DNA from: Anaerovorax odorimutans
Lineage (GTDB): Bacteria > Bacillota > Clostridia > Peptostreptococcales > Anaerovoracaceae
DNA: 64,000 nt
NCBI RefSeq assembly: GCF_024459955.1
Contig: NZ_JANFXK010000017.1
Location: 33,579 to 97,578 of the forward strand
Reading direction: 5' to 3'
Translations under genes and position numbers: made by a program
The notes under the pieces: generated by a model
Databases searched by the model: none
What the model saw: only the letters and a program-made list of their open reading frames with translations
Told to the model about the DNA's origin: nothing
In this document: positions 1 to 8,706 of the stretch, in pieces
How positions within the stretch are numbered: the stretch's first letter is position 1
Layout: each line of letters opens with the position of its first letter

Positions 1-2
1 GC

Positions 3-158
3 GCAAAGAAAATGCAGCTTACGGAATCAAAGATAAAAAACAGATTAAAGAAATTAGAAGCGATGGGATGCATCACGGTAGGAAAAACAAAACAAGGCGC
101 CCTTCTTACGGATAAAGGATATCATCTAATCAGGCAGCATGGACTGAACATAAAATAA
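3..158 (+). CDS. C-terminal end of a winged-helix regulator (partial)
   Basis: Only the last 51 codons are inside the window; the frame is open from the left edge to TAA at 156. The peptide has the look of a winged helix: a recognition-helix-like stretch (TESKIKNRLKKLEAMG) followed by a beta-wing (CITVGKTKQGALLTDKGY). It converges on the aminotransferase operon with only about 30 bases between stop codons. It could be the regulator of that operon, but that is inference from position. The family cannot be named from this fragment. Confidence 0.5.
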   Translation, partial: AKKMQLTESKIKNRLKKLEAMGCITVGKTKQGALLTDKGYHLIRQHGLNIK

Positions 159-187
159 ACGGCGCTTCGAAAATTGCGCGCGTCTCG

Positions 188-1516
188 TCAGCGCTGTGCC
201 AGCCTGGAGAATATCTTGTCAATCTTAGTGATGGTCAGAGCAATATCATCCTCCGTATGAGCGGTCGTGAACCCGTTATGCTGTGGAAACGGCTTGCCGC
301 CGCCATCAAACATGTAAAGGTTTTCGGCTAAACACGCTCTGGTAAAATTCCGGTACTGCTTGGGGCTGTAGTATTTGACTGTTTCGGAAAGCGTATAATC
401 AAGCCGGGGATCGTCATACCCAAAATAAAAAGCAAATTGCGCGCCCTGGCTTCGTATATGGCCCGGAATACCATGCTTACGGAATAAATGATCGATTTCG
501 CCGCAAAGATTTTTTTCAATTTCTTCAATTTTATCGTAAAACCCGGGTTCCAGGGCCATTTTTATACACGCGATCCCAGCCATGACAGACATCAGATTGC
601 CTGAGCTTGTCCCGCTGCACACAACAGGGCCCGCAGGGTTGAACATATCCATTATTTCGGCCTTTCCTCCCACCAGTGCCAAAGAAAACCCATTGGCGAT
701 AGCTTTGGCGAAGGTAGATAAATCCGGTTTTACGCCATAGAACCCCTGCGCGCTGCCAGGCCTGAACCTTAATCCGGATATCACCTCGTCAAAGATCAGC
801 AGGATTCCTTCTTTCGTGCAAAGCTCCCTGACCTGTTTCATGTATTCCGCAGTCGAAGGAACGCAGCCGCAGTCATAATTAACAGGTTCCAGGATTATTG
901 CGGCTATATCGCCTCTGTACTTTTCGAATACATGCCTGACCGCATTGATGTTATTGAATTCGATCAGCCTGACATTCTTCTCCGAATCCTGCGGAAAACC
1001 GGCAGCAGCGGGAGTTACCGTCCTCGTTTCACCAAATTCATCCAAATTCGTGCCGCAGCCGCCGTTAAACCAAATCATTTCGTGCATCCCATGAAAGTGT
1101 CCGTCCATCTTAATGATCAGATTTTTCTTCGTATAGGCCCTTGCTGCCCGGATGGCTGCTAAAGTAGCTTCCGTACCGGAATTGGTCAACCTTATTTTTT
1201 CAACGGTCGGTACAAGCTTTGTAAACAGTTCGGCAAACTCAAGCGTATATTGGGAATCAAAATTCATATAAAAGCCCTTGTCCATGCATTTCATGACGGC
1301 TTCCCGAATCCCTGGATGATTCCACCCAAAGAGCAAGGCCCCTGCCCCACAGTGGTAATCGATAAAATCCCCGCCGTCAACATGAAACACATGGCTCCCA
1401 TCGGCATGGTCAATATAAAACGGCGCTCCCAAAGCTTTATGTATTCTTCCGCCGGCACTGCCGCCACCTGTCATTCGCTTACTTGCTTCATGAAACATTT
1501 CTGTGTTTTTGCGCAT
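188..1516 (-). CDS. class III aminotransferase, glutamate-1-semialdehyde aminotransferase-like
   Basis: A 442-aa PLP enzyme of fold type I, class III. Visible signatures are TNSGTEAT (about 111-118, phosphate-binding), FDEVISG (Asp243, pyridine-nitrogen contact) and a Lys at about 271 in TFAKAIANG at the position of the Schiff-base lysine. The start chosen has GGGAGG seven bases upstream; an in-frame upstream start lacks this. It is the last gene of the sigma-54 operon, after the symporter. Related enzymes include true GSA aminomutase and aminotransferases for beta-amino acids. With no heme genes nearby, a catabolic transaminase for the imported substrate is the likelier role. The substrate is unknown. 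Confidence 0.85.
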   Translation of the reverse strand: MRKNTEMFHEASKRMTGGGSAGGRIHKALGAPFYIDHADGSHVFHVDGGDFIDYHCGAGALLFGWNHPGIREAVMKCMDKGFYMNFDSQYTLEFAELFTKLVPTVEKIRLTNSGTEATLAAIRAARAYTKKNLIIKMDGHFHGMHEMIWFNGGCGTNLDEFGETRTVTPAAAGFPQDSEKNVRLIEFNNINAVRHVFEKYRGDIAAIILEPVNYDCGCVPSTAEYMKQVRELCTKEGILLIFDEVISGLRFRPGSAQGFYGVKPDLSTFAKAIANGFSLALVGGKAEIMDMFNPAGPVVCSGTSSGNLMSVMAGIACIKMALEPGFYDKIEEIEKNLCGEIDHLFRKHGIPGHIRSQGAQFAFYFGYDDPRLDYTLSETVKYYSPKQYRNFTRACLAENLYMFDGGGKPFPQHNGFTTAHTEDDIALTITKIDKIFSRLAQR

Positions 1517-1631
1517 CGCAGCCTCCCTTTCAATTTGACCTCTTTTCCAATAACATGCAGATGCACACAGGGAAATCCCCGGTGCATCCACAAAGAGTCT
1601 ATGTCACTTACAATCGCTGATATCACTGTAC

Positions 1632-3227
1632 TTACGCGTTCAGTCCCATATAGTATGGAATGATCCACGTCACCAGACAGAAGGCGAATATGCCAACGCC
1701 AATCCAAATGCTTGATTTGAGAGCTTTTCTCGTCTTCTCAATTTCAACGGGATCTTTTTCTGACTCAGGGACAATAAACAGAGCTTCTCTCTGCGCCTTT
1801 TCTTCCGGAGTCACCTTGGTCAGACGATTGGCGATCATCATAGCCAGGAGATTGGCAAGGGTGCCTACAAAGTACACATCCAAATAAATCGGTACTGTAA
1901 TGCCCTGCGAAGTTGTGATAACCTTCATCAGAAAGCTTACCGTAAATCCGGCGCACATGCCGGCAAAGGCGCCTGCCTTGGTAATTTTCTTGCTCCAGAC
2001 ACTTGCGATCGCAACCGGGAGCATCGCGCAAATTACCACTGTGGCGCCGATCTGCATAATCCACCAAATATTCGGCGGATTAGTTATAGCGACCACCAGT
2101 ACAATGGCTGCGATGACCAGCATGGAAATTCTGGAAACCAGTACGTTCTTCTTGCTGTCTTTAATCCTGAAGATATCATTGGAGATGGATGCTCCGATCA
2201 GTGACAGGAACGTGGTGGCGGACGAAATAGCCGCAGCGATAATGCCAGTCACCAGTACAACACCGATTACGGTAGGCAGCACGTTTCCGGCAGCCCAGAG
2301 CCACACCTGTGTCGCTTCCGTATCACCGATATCAAAAGCGTGCATAAATACTGCGCCCAGCTCTACAAGATAGTTAACGCCGAAACATCCGATCACAACC
2401 CATACGGCCGATCTGATGACAGTATGTTCGCTCTTTGCCATGATGTTGCGCGAGCACTGCCACGGTCCGCAGAAAGCCACCCCTGCCCAGCAAACGCCGT
2501 AGGATAGGAACCAGATAACATTTTCAAGTCCCGTGTCATACAGATAGCCCAGTTTGCCCGACCATGACAGCAGATAGCTTGTTTCCGGATTGGCTGCGAT
2601 GTCCTCGATGATATTCCACCAGCCGCCGCCTTTAACCGATACGATGATTACGGAAATCACACCAATTGTAGTAAATAATCCGAACATGATTGTGTCTGTA
2701 ATCAGCACGCCTTTTGAACCGGCTGAAATAACCATGATGGTAAACAGCAGTACGGCTAATAAGACACAAATATTGTAATCGAGCCCGGTTACGTTTGACA
2801 TCAGCGTCGCGCCGCCCTGTGTAACGGACAAGAGGTATACCGCCATTGCCACTACTACTGCGATAACCGTCATAATCCCAACTGCGTGAGAGCAGAAACG
2901 TTTTTCAAAGAAAGAGGGAACGGTATAGACATCGGCTCTTCTTAAAAACCGGCTGAAAAACATGGCTCCCACTATGTAACCGCCCGCACTGATTGCCGCG
3001 CAGCCCGCCACTGCGATCCATATGCCGTTGTATGCCTCTCCCGAATCTCCTAAAAATACGCCTGTACTTAAAAGTGATGCGACCATTGAGCCAACGATGA
3101 GTCCTGTAGGCGCGTTTCTTCCTGCTACGAAATAGTCATCTGCGCCTTTTACAAATTTGTTTACAACAAATGCAACGATTAAATATACGACAAAACTGGT
3201 CAATACACCAATAAGATATACATTCAT
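1632..3227 (-). CDS. sodium:solute symporter (SSS family)
   Basis: A 531-aa polytopic membrane protein with about 13 hydrophobic segments and the SSS-type N-terminus (VAGRNAPTGLIVGSMVASLLSTGVF, only its start quoted as VAGRNAPTG), where the family's sodium and substrate sites begin. It would bring the operon's substrate into the cell with Na+. The start has AAGGAGAT ten bases upstream. It lies directly after a 34-aa membrane peptide and before the aminotransferase. SSS members carry amino acids, vitamins, sugars or betaines, so the family alone does not identify the substrate. Confidence 0.88.
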   Translation of the reverse strand: MNVYLIGVLTSFVVYLIVAFVVNKFVKGADDYFVAGRNAPTGLIVGSMVASLLSTGVFLGDSGEAYNGIWIAVAGCAAISAGGYIVGAMFFSRFLRRADVYTVPSFFEKRFCSHAVGIMTVIAVVVAMAVYLLSVTQGGATLMSNVTGLDYNICVLLAVLLFTIMVISAGSKGVLITDTIMFGLFTTIGVISVIIVSVKGGGWWNIIEDIAANPETSYLLSWSGKLGYLYDTGLENVIWFLSYGVCWAGVAFCGPWQCSRNIMAKSEHTVIRSAVWVVIGCFGVNYLVELGAVFMHAFDIGDTEATQVWLWAAGNVLPTVIGVVLVTGIIAAAISSATTFLSLIGASISNDIFRIKDSKKNVLVSRISMLVIAAIVLVVAITNPPNIWWIMQIGATVVICAMLPVAIASVWSKKITKAGAFAGMCAGFTVSFLMKVITTSQGITVPIYLDVYFVGTLANLLAMMIANRLTKVTPEEKAQREALFIVPESEKDPVEIEKTRKALKSSIWIGVGIFAFCLVTWIIPYYMGLNA

Positions 3228-3251
3228 GTTGACGATCTCCTTTCTCTGTTT

Positions 3252-3356
3252 TTACTTATCCTTCTTCGGCGGATATTCTTTATTATACTGATGTAATGCC
3301 ACTAATCCGCATACGATTACCGAACCACCCCAAAATACTGCCATTAAAATTTCCAT
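3252..3356 (-). CDS. 34-aa single-span membrane peptide, likely symporter accessory subunit
   Basis: A short gene between the cobalamin mutase and the symporter. It has a clear ribosome binding site (GGAAGGAGT eight bases before ATG), one hydrophobic span (about residues 3-22) and a charged tail ending PPKKDK. It stops 24 bases before the symporter start. Very small membrane proteins encoded next to sodium symporters are a known pattern; MetS, the small subunit of the NSS transporter MetPS, is an example. By analogy this peptide may stabilise or assist the SSS symporter. That role is inferred from position, size and topology. Confidence 0.7.
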   Translation of the reverse strand: MEILMAVFWGGSVIVCGLVALHQYNKEYPPKKDK

Positions 3357-3400
3357 AAACGCTACTCCTTCCTCTTATTCATTTCGATAGCTCAAAACAA

Positions 3401-5155
3401 CTAATGATCCCGAATTAACTTTATTGTTTCCATCAAATCGTTGTCGGCGAAGACGCCTTTTTGATTAATCATATCCTTCACGTCCGAAGGCTCGGAATGT
3501 CCCGGCAGTATAGTGTTCAGCACACCGCCTAAAAATGGAATGTATCCGCCGCTCCGTTTTTGCGTCTCGGCAAGCACTTGGCCGGCAATTCCCAGAGCCT
3601 GTCCGTTATGAGTGCTGATACCGATGTATCGGATACCCTCTTCATCTGCCGTATCAAAGATATACTCCACAGACGAATCGGCGCCGGCCTCCACGACTTC
3701 CGCCCCGGCATATTCCAAAACAGCTTTCATATAATGCACGCCGTATATATGGGTGTCCGTCGACGCCAGCAGGATTCTTTTACCCTTCAGTACATGTTCA
3801 AGATTGGCTTCTTTCACCTCCTTTTTCGTTTCGTCCACCATCTTCTTTGTCAGCAGGCCCATATCGGTATAAAATTGGATGTCCGCTTTTCCCTTTTCCG
3901 AAATATCAGGGTGGAAAGTCTCTTCAAACAGACTGGCATCAAATTTTTTAATAAACATCAGCATATGCAGCGGATCTTCAATATCGAAACCAACCGAATC
4001 CAGACCGTCCAAAAGGTTATGAAACATCTTGGCACCCCGCTCCTTTAAAGTCTCTGCGATTTCATCAATCCTTGCAAAATCGACCACATCTTCCCACTGT
4101 TCAATGTTTTCTTCCAGTCTGGAAGCCATGCCGAGAACGTTCTTAATTGCCTCTACCGTTGGAACATGAACCTTTTCCGTTATAGGAACCGGCAGGATCA
4201 TCGCACCGGTACGGTACCTTCTTTCCGCCAGTACAGACATGAGAATTTCCTGAGCCAGCATGCCATAATTGGCTTCAATATCGTGGTCCCAATATCTGGT
4301 AGTATTGGCATGCAGGAAGAGGACCGGCGGCTGGTCTTCTCTGTACAGCGAATCATACAGCGCTTTCAATAGCGCGGACTTAACGCGGATATCGCTGAGC
4401 AGGCCGCCGTATCCCACGGTATACCGCACACCGCATAGCTGTGTTGCCACATACTGTTCAAACAGCGCCCAGGCGACATAGGCGACGGCATCCTTGCAGT
4501 AGCTGGGGAATCCGTCGTCCATGTACCCGCTTACGCCAAAACCTTCCTCCCATTTAGCAGACAAAACCCCCATGACCTTCAGCATTTCTGTGACATACTT
4601 TTCATGCTCGCCGCAGTCCGGGTAATTCCACATCAGTTGTGAAATACAGCCCACCTGATAGCTTCCTGCCTTCAAAGCGCTGATTCCCGTTTCCCAGGAG
4701 TTGGGTACGCCTAACACCTGATCTCCCTGCATGACCTCCATGCCTTTGATGTTTCCAAGACTCATAAAGTCTTCCAGGGTCTCGTGCACATAGCTGGTGC
4801 TTTTCATATCATATTTCCGCGCCTCTTTTGGCACTGCCTGCAAGGTGCTGGGAATAGCAAGCGTATAGTTGTAATTCAGGCTCAGTTTTTCAGCCCAGTC
4901 ACGCAGCTCTTTAATCCCCGCTGCCGTTTCTTCTGCTGTCGGCAGTCCGATCTGGGAAACCCAGAAAATGTTCTCCTGTGCCGCTTGCTTTTTAAATAAT
5001 TCCAGATAGTTGCCGCAGTTGCTTTCTCTGACAAGTCCGCTCCTTCCTGCTTCAATGAAAGGCGCGATTTTTCTGCCTTCTTCTAAAAGCTCTTTTCCGG
5101 CAGGTAATCCTTTGGGGATTAAGCTTCTTAAATACTCTTTGCTGGCATGGGCCAT
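3401..5155 (-). CDS. single-chain cobalamin-dependent mutase (glutamate-mutase E/S-like fusion)
   Basis: A 584-aa protein. The C-terminal ~120 residues are a B12-binding Rossmann domain: DTHIYG (467-472) matches the DxHxxG base-off/His-on motif, followed by ISTHNGQ and FLGGVLN at the places of the SxL and GG loops. The N-terminal ~430 residues resemble the TIM barrel of glutamate mutase subunit E, with local similarity such as VPTVEAIKNVLGMAS. Glutamate mutase normally consists of two separate chains; here both parts are one polypeptide. The reaction is probably an adenosylcobalamin radical rearrangement, of a carbon skeleton or an amino group; the substrate is not deducible. It has a strong GGAGGTG site and sits between an aldehyde dehydrogenase and a symporter. 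Confidence 0.8.
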   Translation of the reverse strand: MAHASKEYLRSLIPKGLPAGKELLEEGRKIAPFIEAGRSGLVRESNCGNYLELFKKQAAQENIFWVSQIGLPTAEETAAGIKELRDWAEKLSLNYNYTLAIPSTLQAVPKEARKYDMKSTSYVHETLEDFMSLGNIKGMEVMQGDQVLGVPNSWETGISALKAGSYQVGCISQLMWNYPDCGEHEKYVTEMLKVMGVLSAKWEEGFGVSGYMDDGFPSYCKDAVAYVAWALFEQYVATQLCGVRYTVGYGGLLSDIRVKSALLKALYDSLYREDQPPVLFLHANTTRYWDHDIEANYGMLAQEILMSVLAERRYRTGAMILPVPITEKVHVPTVEAIKNVLGMASRLEENIEQWEDVVDFARIDEIAETLKERGAKMFHNLLDGLDSVGFDIEDPLHMLMFIKKFDASLFEETFHPDISEKGKADIQFYTDMGLLTKKMVDETKKEVKEANLEHVLKGKRILLASTDTHIYGVHYMKAVLEYAGAEVVEAGADSSVEYIFDTADEEGIRYIGISTHNGQALGIAGQVLAETQKRSGGYIPFLGGVLNTILPGHSEPSDVKDMINQKGVFADNDLMETIKLIRDH

Positions 5156-5182
5156 GGGATCACCTCCAAAAGCAGGACTCTG

Positions 5183-6580
5183 CTATTTTACAAATGCGCC
5201 TTTTAGTATAAAGGTCTTGAGTCTGCTGTATTCCTCGGGCGAATAGCCGACACCTTCATTTCCAAGTCCGCTGGCTTTGCATCCGCCGAAAGGCTGCTCG
5301 TTCATTCTGTAACAGCTGCATCCGTTTACGATCACTGCCGAGGATTCCATCTGATCCGCTATTCTGAATGCTCTTACGGTATCGCCGGCCAGCACGCCGC
5401 CGCTGAGGCCATAGCTTGACTGATTTGCGATTTCAATGGCTTCTTCTTCCGTTTCATAGGTGATGATTGGCCATACCTGGGCAAAAATTTCCATGTCTTT
5501 TGCGACGTCCGCGTCTTTTGGAACATTATCAATGATGGTAGGTTCAATAAACGCGCCTTCCCGTTTGCCGCCGCATACGATTGTTCCACCCTGGTCAACA
5601 GTATGGTTAATCTGTGCTTCTACTTTTACAGCAGCCTTTTCCGTAACCAGGCAGATGGCCTTGGCGTCAGGGTCAAACTGACTTCCGCGGGGAATTGCCA
5701 GTACCTTTTCCTTTAATTTTGCGACAAATTCATCATGCATGCTCTTTGGAACCAAATATCTCTTCGTTGCGCAGCAGATCTGTCCGTTATTATAGAGTCT
5801 TCCTTCCAGCGCCTCCTGCACAGCCGTATCCATATCAGCGTCATCGCAGATGATAAGCGCGTCGTTTCCGCCTAATTCCATAAAGGTTTTTTTCATGGAG
5901 TCAGCGGCCAGCTTAATCATTTCTACGCCTGTTTCCGTACTTCCGGTGAGGGCGATCGCCGCCACGTCCGGGTGTGTAAGAAGCCCTTGCGTTGACACGG
6001 CTCTCTCACAGGCTGTAAACTGAATGACGTCTTCAGGGATTCCAACCTCATGGGCGCAGTCTACCAGCATTCTTACGGTTAATGGGTTGGAGGACGGTGC
6101 CTTTACGATTACCGTATTGCCCATCGCCAGCGCAGGCGTTGTTTTCTGGAAAAACATTTCAATTGGATAATTGAATGGAATAATGGCAGCTACGACGCCC
6201 AACGCCTCTCTTCTTGAGAAACCGAGATCGTATTCTCTTCCGGCCGTGGTACCTGTAAATACGTCTCCGTACAAGTGCTTGGCTCTTTCTACGTTTCCTC
6301 TGCCGATTTCGCCGCCGTCAAAGCATTCTCCCTTTGCCGAGTTGATGGGCTTAGCCATTTCTGTTGCGCAGATCTGTCCAATCTCTTCGTTCTTTTCTTC
6401 AATTTTATCGATCATAGCCATAATCAGCTTGGCTCTCTGTACGATGGGTGTTTTCTCCCATGCCGGCTGCGCGGCTTTGGCTTTGGCAACCTTTTCTTTC
6501 AGTTCTTCAACGGTGTCAAGTTTAATCGATTCAACCAGTTCTCCTGTATAAGGATTTGTTACATCTAACATTTTGCTCAT
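5183..6580 (-). CDS. NAD(P)-dependent aldehyde dehydrogenase
   Basis: A full-length 465-aa ALDH-superfamily enzyme. The catalytic Cys is at about 269 in NNGQICC, the general-base Glu at about 235 in FMELGGN, and the cofactor-binding Lys at about 160 in VIVKAPS. It would oxidise an aldehyde to an acid, non-acylating if the Glu functions as in classical members. It lies 27 bases upstream of the cobalamin mutase and 51 downstream of the ThDP enzyme, so it is co-transcribed. It may act on the aldehyde released by the ThDP enzyme or by transamination; this is inference. Confidence 0.88.
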   Translation of the reverse strand: MSKMLDVTNPYTGELVESIKLDTVEELKEKVAKAKAAQPAWEKTPIVQRAKLIMAMIDKIEEKNEEIGQICATEMAKPINSAKGECFDGGEIGRGNVERAKHLYGDVFTGTTAGREYDLGFSRREALGVVAAIIPFNYPIEMFFQKTTPALAMGNTVIVKAPSSNPLTVRMLVDCAHEVGIPEDVIQFTACERAVSTQGLLTHPDVAAIALTGSTETGVEMIKLAADSMKKTFMELGGNDALIICDDADMDTAVQEALEGRLYNNGQICCATKRYLVPKSMHDEFVAKLKEKVLAIPRGSQFDPDAKAICLVTEKAAVKVEAQINHTVDQGGTIVCGGKREGAFIEPTIIDNVPKDADVAKDMEIFAQVWPIITYETEEEAIEIANQSSYGLSGGVLAGDTVRAFRIADQMESSAVIVNGCSCYRMNEQPFGGCKASGLGNEGVGYSPEEYSRLKTFILKGAFVK

Positions 6581-6631
6581 AATTTTATTTCCTTTCTTTT
6601 TTATTGTTAATACGTTACGTATTAATCGCTA

Positions 6632-8353
6632 TTAAACCAGCTCCGCCAGTTTCAAAGTATCGATCATAGGCAGAGGCGGCTGACAGAAGGTTTCTGTCTT
6701 GATGTCAATTACAACAGTCTGTGTTTTCACTGCTTCAAAAGCCTCTTCAAGCACCGGCCCGATATCTTCGACTGTCTTGATGGTCAGCCCCAACAGTCCG
6801 CACGATTCCGCGATTTTCGCATAGTCAACCGTATCAATCCAAACTGCGTTGGTAACTTCTCCGAATTTGAATTTTTCCGCATAGTATTGATAGCCCAGAA
6901 TTTTGTTGTTGATAACAGCTGCGATTACGTTGATCCCTTCACGTTTGCAGGTTTCAAGTTCGCTCCAGGTATGCGCGAAGCCCCCGTCGCCTGATAAGCT
7001 GAATACCGGCTTTTCCGGGCTTGCCAGCTTGCACCCCATGGCCATTGGAAAGCCCCAGCCTAATCCCGCAAGGCCCCTTGGAAAATAAAATTCTCTGTCC
7101 GCCTTGGCTGTAATATAATTTGCGTTCCAAATGGAGGAGAAGCTTGCGTCCGCCACGACCATGCAGTTATCAGCCACCTGCTTTTCAAGCTCGGCCATGA
7201 ATCGCTCAATCCTGATCGGTGAGATCGTTGAATTCATCACATCCCTAATTTCTTTCTGATGTTTGTCCCTTCCCTCTGCGATCTCAGCTGCGACCTCGTC
7301 CTTTTTCTCCAGTCTCTTTGTGCAGTCGCCCTCCTTCATCTCATCTATCAGCGCCCGCAGCGTAAGTTTTGCATCGCCTAACAGTCTTATGGCTTCGTAA
7401 TTTCTGCCAATTTCCATAGGATCGATGTCGATATGAATGTAGGTAGCGTCCTCAGGAAGAAGTGTCCATGCATCCGTGCCGTTCTGATTGGTTCTGTTTC
7501 CCACCAGCAAAATGACATCTGACTTTTGGACCAACGGTTTCATGAATTTCGTTGCGCTCCTGTGCCCCATGTAGTATCCGATTACCCCTACGGAAAGAGG
7601 ATTTGTTTCGTCAACAGCGCCTTTGCCCATTGTGGTGGTGGCCACCGGAAGAGAAAATGCTGACTGCAGCTCTCTGATTTCATCCACAGCCCTCGAAGAA
7701 AAAATTCCGCCGCCCGCGTAGACCAGAGGGTTTTCCGCATTGAGCAGTAATTCCGCCGCTTTTTTAACCATATCCTGACCCGGAAGTATTCTGTCCAGCG
7801 GATAATGGCCTAATGATGCCTTTCTTGTTCCAGGCACCGGTCTGGTCGTCTTGTCATTGAAGATATCCTGAGGGCAGAGGAGCACCGCGGGTCCCGGCTT
7901 TCCTGATGCTGCCGCCGTAAACGCCATATCTACATAGTCTTCAATACGGTCTGCCGAATAAATTTTCTTTATCCACTTGGCGGATCCCTCAAACAATTTT
8001 TCATGATCCAATTCCTGGAAGGCATTTTTTTCCGCGTCATGAAGGGGAACTTCCTGCACGATAGCCACTACCGGATGCCCGGCTTTATAATCCTCGCAAA
8101 GCCCGGGAACTAAAAGGGTAGCCGCCGGACCGTTCTGCGCCGCCACACAGGGGATCTTTCCCGATGCCATCGCATAAGCCTGAGCCATGTATGTCCCGGT
8201 ATTTTCCTGTCTGAATCCAATTTGCCTGATTCCCAGCTCCATGGCGGCAAGCATGATCTTAGTCGGGTTGCTTTGCCCAAAGATAAATTCAACGCCGTTC
8301 CGTTTTAAAGCGCTTGCGAATCGCTCCGCATTTGTCAATTCTTTTAATTGCAT
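6632..8353 (-). CDS. thiamine-diphosphate enzyme, acetolactate synthase-like
   Basis: A 573-aa three-domain ThDP enzyme. The activating Glu is at about residue 50 (RQENTGTYMAQAYA). The metal/ThDP signature starts at GDG (about 455-457) and ends at NN (about 482-483). The start was placed at the second of two nearby ATGs because AAGGAG then lies 11 bases upstream; the first ATG, at 8362, is only two bases from it. It heads the sigma-54 operon. There is no regulatory subunit and no ilv gene nearby, so a catabolic 2-oxo-acid decarboxylase or lyase is likelier than valine synthesis. Sulfoacetaldehyde acetyltransferase-type chemistry is another possibility within the same superfamily. Confidence 0.82.
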   Translation of the reverse strand: MQLKELTNAERFASALKRNGVEFIFGQSNPTKIMLAAMELGIRQIGFRQENTGTYMAQAYAMASGKIPCVAAQNGPAATLLVPGLCEDYKAGHPVVAIVQEVPLHDAEKNAFQELDHEKLFEGSAKWIKKIYSADRIEDYVDMAFTAAASGKPGPAVLLCPQDIFNDKTTRPVPGTRKASLGHYPLDRILPGQDMVKKAAELLLNAENPLVYAGGGIFSSRAVDEIRELQSAFSLPVATTTMGKGAVDETNPLSVGVIGYYMGHRSATKFMKPLVQKSDVILLVGNRTNQNGTDAWTLLPEDATYIHIDIDPMEIGRNYEAIRLLGDAKLTLRALIDEMKEGDCTKRLEKKDEVAAEIAEGRDKHQKEIRDVMNSTISPIRIERFMAELEKQVADNCMVVADASFSSIWNANYITAKADREFYFPRGLAGLGWGFPMAMGCKLASPEKPVFSLSGDGGFAHTWSELETCKREGINVIAAVINNKILGYQYYAEKFKFGEVTNAVWIDTVDYAKIAESCGLLGLTIKTVEDIGPVLEEAFEAVKTQTVVIDIKTETFCQPPLPMIDTLKLAELV

Positions 8354-8428
8354 TTTCCGCATCACTCCTTGTATAAAAGTTGTTTTAATGATGAAAACTT
8401 TTTTGAAAGCTTTTACACCTTCTATTTG

Positions 8429-8444
8429 AGCAACTGCTGTGCCA
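8429..8444 (-). promoter_or_regulatory. sigma-54 (-24/-12) promoter of the catabolic operon
   Basis: On the minus strand the sequence is TGGCACAGCAGTTGCT, matching the RpoN consensus TGGCAC-N5-TTGCW exactly. The GG and GC doublets have the required ten-base separation. The predicted transcript start is about 65 bases before the ThDP-enzyme ATG. Initiation should therefore need an AAA+ enhancer-binding protein. Confidence 0.88.
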
Positions 8445-8456
8445 ATTCCCAAAAAA

Positions 8457-8480
8457 TATTTTCAAAACAGTTTGAAAATA
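8457..8480. promoter_or_regulatory. perfect inverted repeat just upstream of the sigma-54 promoter
   Basis: Two ten-base arms (TATTTTCAAA and TTTGAAAATA) are separated by ACAG and centred about 25 bases upstream of the -24 element. It may bind an activator or repressor, although enhancer sites are usually further away. Confidence 0.5.
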
Positions 8481-8497
8481 CTGTAAGACGTTGAAAT

Positions 8498-8534
8498 CAA
8501 GCCGATATAAATATTTTTTTATTTATCCGGCTTG
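8498..8534. promoter_or_regulatory. imperfect inverted repeat, candidate enhancer site
   Basis: The arms CAAGCCGATATAAATA and TATTTATCCGGCTTG pair with one gap around a T-rich centre, roughly 70 bases upstream of the -24 element. This is a reasonable distance for a sigma-54 activator site. The assignment is inference from symmetry and position. Confidence 0.4.
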
Positions 8535-8626
8535 GTTTTTAAATTTATGTTTTTTCCTTGTTTTTATGGTTTTAGGGTTGTTTTCAGTCCATTAGGCTTT
8601 TTTAGGCATTTTGAATCCTGAAACAT

Positions 8627-8667
8627 GAAAAAGCCCCTAAGCAAACGGTTATGCTGCTCAGAGGCTT
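8627..8667 (-). terminator. Rho-independent terminator of the flavodoxin-like gene
   Basis: On the minus strand AAGCCTCTGAGCA pairs fully with TGCTTAGGGGCTT (two G-U pairs) around an 11-base loop and runs into a U-tract. It insulates the sigma-54 operon from the upstream flavodoxin/MATE genes. Confidence 0.85.
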
Positions 8668-8706
8668 CTATTACTGCCGGATTTTATTTAGCTGTCTGCG
8701 TAGAGG

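Noticed and set aside
932..1162. plus-strand frames across the 0.2-8.4 kb operon
   Set aside because: They are mirror frames of well-supported minus-strand genes with no start signals.
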